Notes under the pieces: generated by a model | Told to the model about the DNA's origin: nothing | What the model saw: only the letters and a program-made list of their open reading frames with translations | The model's database searches: none | Source: CAZEFK01 sp964511405 | GTDB taxonomy: Bacteria; Pseudomonadota; Alphaproteobacteria; Elsterales; Elsteraceae | DNA length: 38,311 bases | Direction: 5' to 3' | Assembly (NCBI GenBank): GCA_964511405.1 | Contig: CAZEFK010000047.1 | Location: forward strand, 1-38,311 | Translations under genes and position numbers: made by a program | Shown here: in pieces, positions 34,146 through 38,311 of the stretch | Layout: each line of letters starts with the position of its first letter | Position numbering within the stretch: position 1 is the stretch's first letter

Positions 34146-34225
34146 GCAGCCCGACCCCTCGCAATCAAGGCCATGTCTCAGGCGTTCCTCCCCGGTCAGA
34201 ACGGGCGAGACGCGAAAAGGTGTTC

Positions 34226-35191
34226 ATGGGGGGACGTCTGCAGTCCGCGCTGGCGCCGGCAGGGCCGGGGGCGGAGGCTGTTCACGGCATCTGGACCCTG
34301 TTCCTGTGGGTCTCGGTCGCCGTGTACCTGGCGGTCGTGGTGGCGCTGGCGGCGGGACTGCTGCGCCGGCGCCGGGCCGCCCCGAACGCGCCCGATCGGC
34401 AGCCCGACGGCGCGGTCGAGCGGCGGCTGGGGGCTGTCGTGCTGGGGGCGGTGGCGGCGACCGTCGCCATCCTGGCCGTCCTGGTCGTGGTCAGCTATGC
34501 CGGCGTCCCCGCGCTCTACGCCGCCAACGACCGGGCAGCGCTGGAGATCGACGTCACCGGCCATACCTGGTGGTGGGAGGTCCGGTATCCGGCCGGGCCG
34601 GACGGCGCCGCCGTCGCCGTCACGGCGAACGAAATCCATGTGCCGGCCGGCCGGCCCGTCCGTTTCCTGCTGCGTTCGGTGGACGTCATCCACAGCCTGT
34701 GGATCCCGAGCCTGCAGGGCAAGATGGACTTGATCCCGGGCCAGACCAACCGCCTGACCCTGAGCGCCGCGGCGCCGGGCACGTGGCGCGGCCAGTGCGC
34801 CGAGTTCTGCGGCTTGGAGCATGCCGCCATGGCGCTGATGGTGGTGGCCCAGCCGCCGGATGACTTCCGGCGCTGGCTGGCGCGGCAGCGCCGCGACGCC
34901 CCGGCGCCGGTGACCGAGCGGCAGCGCCGCGGCCTGGCCGTGCTGCAGGACCGCTGCGGCGCCTGCCACCGGGTGGCCGGCACCGCGGCCGCCGGTGAGG
35001 TCGGGCCCGACCTCACCCATCTGGCCGGGCGGCTGACCCTGGGCGCCGGCCTGCTGGTCAACAGCCGCGGCAACCGCGGCGGCTGGATCAGCGACGCCCC
35101 GACCCAGAAGCCCGGCGTCGTGATGCCGCCGCAGCGGATGCCGCCCGACGACCTGCAGGCGCTGCTCGACTTCCTGGACCAGCTGCAATGA
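34226..35191 (+). CDS. coxB: cytochrome c oxidase subunit II with fused cytochrome c domain
   Basis: A 321-residue caa3-type subunit II. Two membrane helices (about 22-44 and 68-92) precede the periplasmic CuA domain. CuA ligands are His156 (DVIHSLW), Cys191, Glu193 and Cys195 (CAEFC), His199 and Met202. The aromatic TWWWEVRYP for electron transfer is present. A C-terminal cytochrome c domain carries CGACH (244-248) and a Met ligand in VVMPPQRMP. No signal peptide or lipobox is seen, although the QSALAPAGPGA stretch resembles the mature start of lipoprotein relatives. ATG 34226 is chosen; GTG 34220 is possible. Confidence 0.92.
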   Translation: MGGRLQSALAPAGPGAEAVHGIWTLFLWVSVAVYLAVVVALAAGLLRRRRAAPNAPDRQPDGAVERRLGAVVLGAVAATVAILAVLVVVSYAGVPALYAANDRAALEIDVTGHTWWWEVRYPAGPDGAAVAVTANEIHVPAGRPVRFLLRSVDVIHSLWIPSLQGKMDLIPGQTNRLTLSAAAPGTWRGQCAEFCGLEHAAMALMVVAQPPDDFRRWLARQRRDAPAPVTERQRRGLAVLQDRCGACHRVAGTAAAGEVGPDLTHLAGRLTLGAGLLVNSRGNRGGWISDAPTQKPGVVMPPQRMPPDDLQALLDFLDQLQ

Positions 35192-37065
35192 GCGCGCCAC
35201 CCCTCGATCCGGTGCTGGCCCGCACCTGGGCGCCGCCGCGGGGCTGGGTCGGCTGGCTGGCCGCCGCCGACCACAAGACCATCGGCATCCGCTATCTGGT
35301 CACCGCCTTCTGCTTCTTCGCCTTCGCCGGGGGCCTGGCGCTGCTGATGCGGCTGCAGCTGGCCCGCCCCGAGACCCATGTGCTGGGCCCGGACCAGTAC
35401 AACCAGACCTTCACCACCCACGGCACCATGATGATGTTCCTGTTCGCCGTGCCCATGGGGCAGGCGCTGGGCGTCTATCTGGTGCCGCTGATGGTGGGCG
35501 CGCGCGAGATCGCGTTCCCGCGCCTGAATGCCTACAGCTGGTGGCTGTTCCTGTTCGGCGGCCTGATGATCATCGCCGCCTACCTGATCGACCTGGGCCC
35601 CGACGAGGGCTGGTTCGCCTATGTGCCGCTGTCGCTGATCGGCTACACGCCCAGCAAGCGCGCCGACATCTGGGCGCAGATGATCACCTTCACCGAAGTC
35701 TCGGCCCTGGCGGTGGCCGTGCAGATCGTGGTCACCGCGTTCAAGCTGCGCGCGCCGGGCATGTCGCTGAACCGCATCCCGATCTTCGTCTGGGCGCAAG
35801 TCGTGACCTCGTTCATGGTGATCTTCGCCATGCCGGCGATCATGCTGGCCAGTTCGGCGCTGATCTCGGACCGGCTGGTCGACACCCGGTTCTTCGATGT
35901 CCAGCATGGCGGCGACGTCCTGCTGTACCAGCACCTGTTCTGGTTCTTCGGGCACCCGGAGGTCTACATCATCTTCCTACCCGGGGCCGGGATCGTCTCG
36001 ACCATCCTGCCCGCCTTCTGCCGCCGGCCCGCGTTCGGCTACACGGCCATGGTCGCCTCGCTGGTGGCGACCGGCTTCCTGGCGTTCGGGCTGTGGGTCC
36101 ACCACATGTTCGTGACCGGCCTGCCGCAGCTGGGCGCCAGCTTCTTCACGGCGGCGAGCATGGCTGTCGTAGTGCCCAGCGGCATCCAGATGTTCTGCTG
36201 GCTGGCCACGCTGTGGAGCGGCCGCATCGTCTACCGCACGCCGATTCTGTACTGCCTGGGCTTCATCCTGGTCTTCATGCTGGGCGGCCTGACCGGCGTG
36301 ATGGTCGCTTCGGTGCCGATCGACACCCAGGTCCACGACACCTATTTCGTGGTCGCCCACCTGCACTATGTGTTGATCGGCGGCTTCGTGTTCCCGCTGC
36401 TCGGCGGGCTGCACTACTGGCTGCCGAAGCTGTGCGGCCGGATGCCCAGCGAGGCCGCCGGCCGCTGGGCGTTCTGGCTGCTGCTCGCCGGCTTCAACCT
36501 GACCTTCTTCCCGATGCACCTGTTGGGCCTGGAGGGCATGCCCCGGCGGGTCTACACCTATCCGGCCGGCATGGGCTGGGACGGGCTCAACCTGGCGGCC
36601 AGCCTCGGCGCCGCCGTGATCGCGGCCAGCCTGGCGGTGACCCTGGGCAACGTCCTGTGGACCCTGCGCCGAGGCCCGCCGGCGCCGGCCGACCCGTGGG
36701 GCGGCGGCACCCTGGAATGGGCCGCGGCCTCGCCGCCCCCGCCCTACAACTTCGCCGATCCGCCGGTGGTCGCCAGCGGCTATCCGCTGTGGGATCCCGG
36801 CCCGCACCGGGTCGCGACCGGCCTGCGCGCCGACGTCCGGGAAGTGCTGGTGACCCATCTGGTCGACGCCCGGCCCGACCACCGCTACCCCTCCCCGGAT
36901 CCGTCGGTCTGGCCGTTCCTGACGGCGCTCGCCACGACGGCCTTCTTCATCGGCTCGATCGTCACGCCCTGGGCGATCCCGATCGGCGCGGTGCCGATGG
37001 CGGTGACCATGACCGCCTGGTTCTGGCCGAAATCGCGCGCCGATGCCCCGGAGGGAAATGCGTGA
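35188..37065 (+). CDS. coxA: cytochrome c oxidase subunit I with altered proton-pathway residues
   Basis: A 625-residue heme-copper oxidase subunit with 12 core helices plus two more hydrophobic segments at the C-terminus, as in caa3 types. Heme a ligands are His78 and His393. CuB ligands are His256, His305 and His306. The heme a3 ligand is His391, and the cross-link Tyr260 is in GHPEVY, with Glu258 of the D pathway. Two usual proton-pathway residues differ. The K-pathway Lys (PTGIK in Paracoccus) is Gln334 in PSGIQMF, and the D-pathway entry Asp (APDMAFPR) is Glu107 in AREIAFPR. It overlaps coxB as ATGA. Confidence 0.95.
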   Translation: MSAPPLDPVLARTWAPPRGWVGWLAAADHKTIGIRYLVTAFCFFAFAGGLALLMRLQLARPETHVLGPDQYNQTFTTHGTMMMFLFAVPMGQALGVYLVPLMVGAREIAFPRLNAYSWWLFLFGGLMIIAAYLIDLGPDEGWFAYVPLSLIGYTPSKRADIWAQMITFTEVSALAVAVQIVVTAFKLRAPGMSLNRIPIFVWAQVVTSFMVIFAMPAIMLASSALISDRLVDTRFFDVQHGGDVLLYQHLFWFFGHPEVYIIFLPGAGIVSTILPAFCRRPAFGYTAMVASLVATGFLAFGLWVHHMFVTGLPQLGASFFTAASMAVVVPSGIQMFCWLATLWSGRIVYRTPILYCLGFILVFMLGGLTGVMVASVPIDTQVHDTYFVVAHLHYVLIGGFVFPLLGGLHYWLPKLCGRMPSEAAGRWAFWLLLAGFNLTFFPMHLLGLEGMPRRVYTYPAGMGWDGLNLAASLGAAVIAASLAVTLGNVLWTLRRGPPAPADPWGGGTLEWAAASPPPPYNFADPPVVASGYPLWDPGPHRVATGLRADVREVLVTHLVDARPDHRYPSPDPSVWPFLTALATTAFFIGSIVTPWAIPIGAVPMAVTMTAWFWPKSRADAPEGNA

Positions 37066-37670
37066 AGCCCACGCCCGTCGCCGCCCTCGACGTCTCGGGG
37101 CTGCCGACCTACGGGTTCGGCACCCGCAGCATCCTGTGGTGGGGCACCCTGGGCTTCTGCCTGATCGAGGGCACCGCCTTCGCGCTGGCGCTGGTCGCCT
37201 ATTTTTACCTGCGCAGCCAGGCCGCGACCTGGCCGCCGTCGAGCCCGCCGCCGGGCCTGCTGTGGGGTACGCTGAACACGGCGGTGCTGCTGGCGAGCTG
37301 CGTGCCCAACGCCCTGGTCAAGCGCGCCGCCGAGCGCGAGGCGATCGGGCCGGTCCGGCTGTGGCTCGGCGTCTGCCTGGGCTTCGGCGTCCTGTTCAAC
37401 ATCCTGCGCGGGCTGGAATACACAACGCTGCATGTGCGCTGGGACTTCGACGCCTACGGCTCGATCGTCTGGGCGCTGATCTTCCTGCACACCACCCACA
37501 TCCTGACCGACGTCGCCGACACGGCCGTGCTCGCCGCCCTGATGTTCACCGCCCAGGGTCGCGGCCGGCGCTTCGTCGACGTCAGCGAGAACGCCTTCTA
37601 CTGGTATTTCGTGGTCCTGACCTGGCTGCCGATCTATGCCGTGGTCTATTGGGCGCCGCGGCTGCCGTGA
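37062..37670 (+). CDS. coxC: cytochrome c oxidase subunit III
   Basis: A 202-residue subunit III of the short type with about five membrane helices. Visible family marks are WWGTLGFCLIEGTAFALALVAYFYLR near the start, NTAVLLASCVPNALVKRA, and LIFLHTTHILTDVADT, then FVVLTWLPIYAVVYWAP at the end. It lacks the first two helices of seven-helix forms. The GTG start overlaps the coxA stop by 4 bases. The frame is open far upstream inside coxA, which is a shadow. Confidence 0.9.
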   Translation: MKPTPVAALDVSGLPTYGFGTRSILWWGTLGFCLIEGTAFALALVAYFYLRSQAATWPPSSPPPGLLWGTLNTAVLLASCVPNALVKRAAEREAIGPVRLWLGVCLGFGVLFNILRGLEYTTLHVRWDFDAYGSIVWALIFLHTTHILTDVADTAVLAALMFTAQGRGRRFVDVSENAFYWYFVVLTWLPIYAVVYWAPRLP

Positions 37671-37999
37671 CGACCGGCGCGGCCCGCTCCCCGGCGCCTG
37701 CGGTCTGGCCCGGCCTTGCGGCGGGGCTGCTGGCCTGGATGGTCGACCAGTTCGTCAGCTATGCCCTGGTGCCGTGGTCCTGCGCCAGCGGCCGCCACGC
37801 GCCGCTGCACGGGATCAGCCTGCTGTGCCTGCTGCTGGTCGCCGCCGGCAGCGTGCTGGCCTGGCGGGCCTGGCGCAGCGAAGGGGACCGCCGCCACCGG
37901 TTCCTCGGCCTGGCCGGGCTGCTGCTGTGCCTGATGTTCGGCCTGGTCACCGCCTTCGACGTCGCCGCCAAGCTGATGCTGGACCCATGCCTGCACTGA
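37667..37999 (+). CDS. small membrane protein in the oxidase operon
   Basis: A 110-residue protein with three predicted membrane helices (about 13-34, 49-66 and 79-100) and little else conserved that I can name. The GTG start overlaps the coxC stop by 4 bases, and its end overlaps the ctaG start by 13 bases, so it is translated as part of the oxidase operon. Small membrane proteins at this place are common in such clusters and may help assembly. No function is claimed. Confidence 0.75.
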   Translation: MTTGAARSPAPAVWPGLAAGLLAWMVDQFVSYALVPWSCASGRHAPLHGISLLCLLLVAAGSVLAWRAWRSEGDRRHRFLGLAGLLLCLMFGLVTAFDVAAKLMLDPCLH

Positions 38000-38311
38000 C
38001 CGATCTGGAGGGTGAAGTGCCCGTCGCAGCCGTGCTGCTGCTGGTCGCCGCCCTGTATGGGACCGGCCTCCGGCGCCTCTGGGTGCGCCGCCGCCCCGGA
38101 CGGCCGCGGCGCCTGGCGCCGGCGTTGGCCGCCGCGGGCGGGCTCGCGACCGTGGCCATCGCCCTGCTGCCGCCGCTGCACGACTGGGCGCAGGCGCTGT
38201 TCTGGGCGCACATGGCCGAGCATGAGCTGCTGATGGCGGTCGCCGCCCCCCTGCTGGTGCTGGGCCGCCCCGGGCCGGCGCTGCTGTGGGGCCTGCCCGC
38301 GGGCCTGCGGG
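37987..38311 (+). CDS. ctaG: CtaG-type oxidase assembly membrane protein (3' end outside window)
   Basis: The first 108 residues of a caa3_CtaG-family membrane protein. The HDWAQALFWAHMAEHELLMAVAAPLLVLGRPGPALLW stretch with its His residues is the family signature. Members support CuB insertion in caa3-type oxidases. ATG 37987 is the first start; GTG 38017 after GAGGGTGAA is an alternative with a better ribosome site. The gene runs off the window. Confidence 0.88.
   Translation, partial: MPALTDLEGEVPVAAVLLLVAALYGTGLRRLWVRRRPGRPRRLAPALAAAGGLATVAIALLPPLHDWAQALFWAHMAEHELLMAVAAPLLVLGRPGPALLWGLPAGLR

Overview
The window reads as chromosome of a high-GC alphaproteobacterium. The bulk is about 70% G+C by eye, and gene ends overlap tightly as ATGA or GTGA. 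The L-rhamnose pathway is of the rhizobial type (RhaI isomerase, RhaD aldolase-dehydrogenase fusion, RhaSTPQ ABC importer), and a caa3-type oxidase cluster is present. Rhodospirillales or Rhizobiales are plausible; nothing here fixes the genus.

Layout. (1) 1-1910: the 3' part of a polyprenyl-phosphate sugar transferase, a small hypothetical gene, and a GGDEF protein with a degenerate active site. (2) 1882-12600: a complete L-rhamnose catabolic and uptake locus. rhaD-rhaI run leftward and rhaR-rhaK run rightward from one control region. A separate leftward operon rhaS-T-P-Q-M imports and epimerises the sugar. A near-identical 15-base motif lies in both control regions and is a candidate RhaR operator. 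(3) 12668-13354: a lower-GC pair, a ribbon-helix-helix-like protein and a small membrane protein. (4) 13552-23178: a soluble PAS histidine kinase, then an ArsR-type regulator, a peptide/oligosaccharide ABC importer (binding protein, two permeases, two ATPases) and an intracellular GH51 alpha-L-arabinofuranosidase. This is an uptake-and-cleavage operon for arabinose-containing oligosaccharides. (5) 23238-23311: tRNA-Gly(CCC).

(6) 23480-30560: a clearly lower-GC accessory block directly beside the tRNA. It carries a divergent cassette. Leftward are a radical SAM protein and an Hsp90-like GHKL ATPase. Rightward are a PIN-like nuclease and a second Hsp90-like ATPase that is a clear paralogue of the first. 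A 47-codon single-helix membrane ORF lies between the two arms. I do not recognise this combination as a named system. It looks like a nucleic-acid-targeting conflict or defence module and is the best candidate for something undescribed.

(7) 30655-32278: a HipBA toxin-antitoxin pair with two matching operators. (8) 32309-38311: three c-type cytochromes with five heme motifs, divergent from coxB-coxA-coxC, a small membrane protein and a partial ctaG. CoxA keeps all metal ligands, but the residue aligned with the K-pathway lysine is Gln and the D-pathway entry Asp is Glu.

No integrase, transposase, CRISPR array or rRNA was seen. All family assignments come from reading motifs in the sequence; no searches were run.
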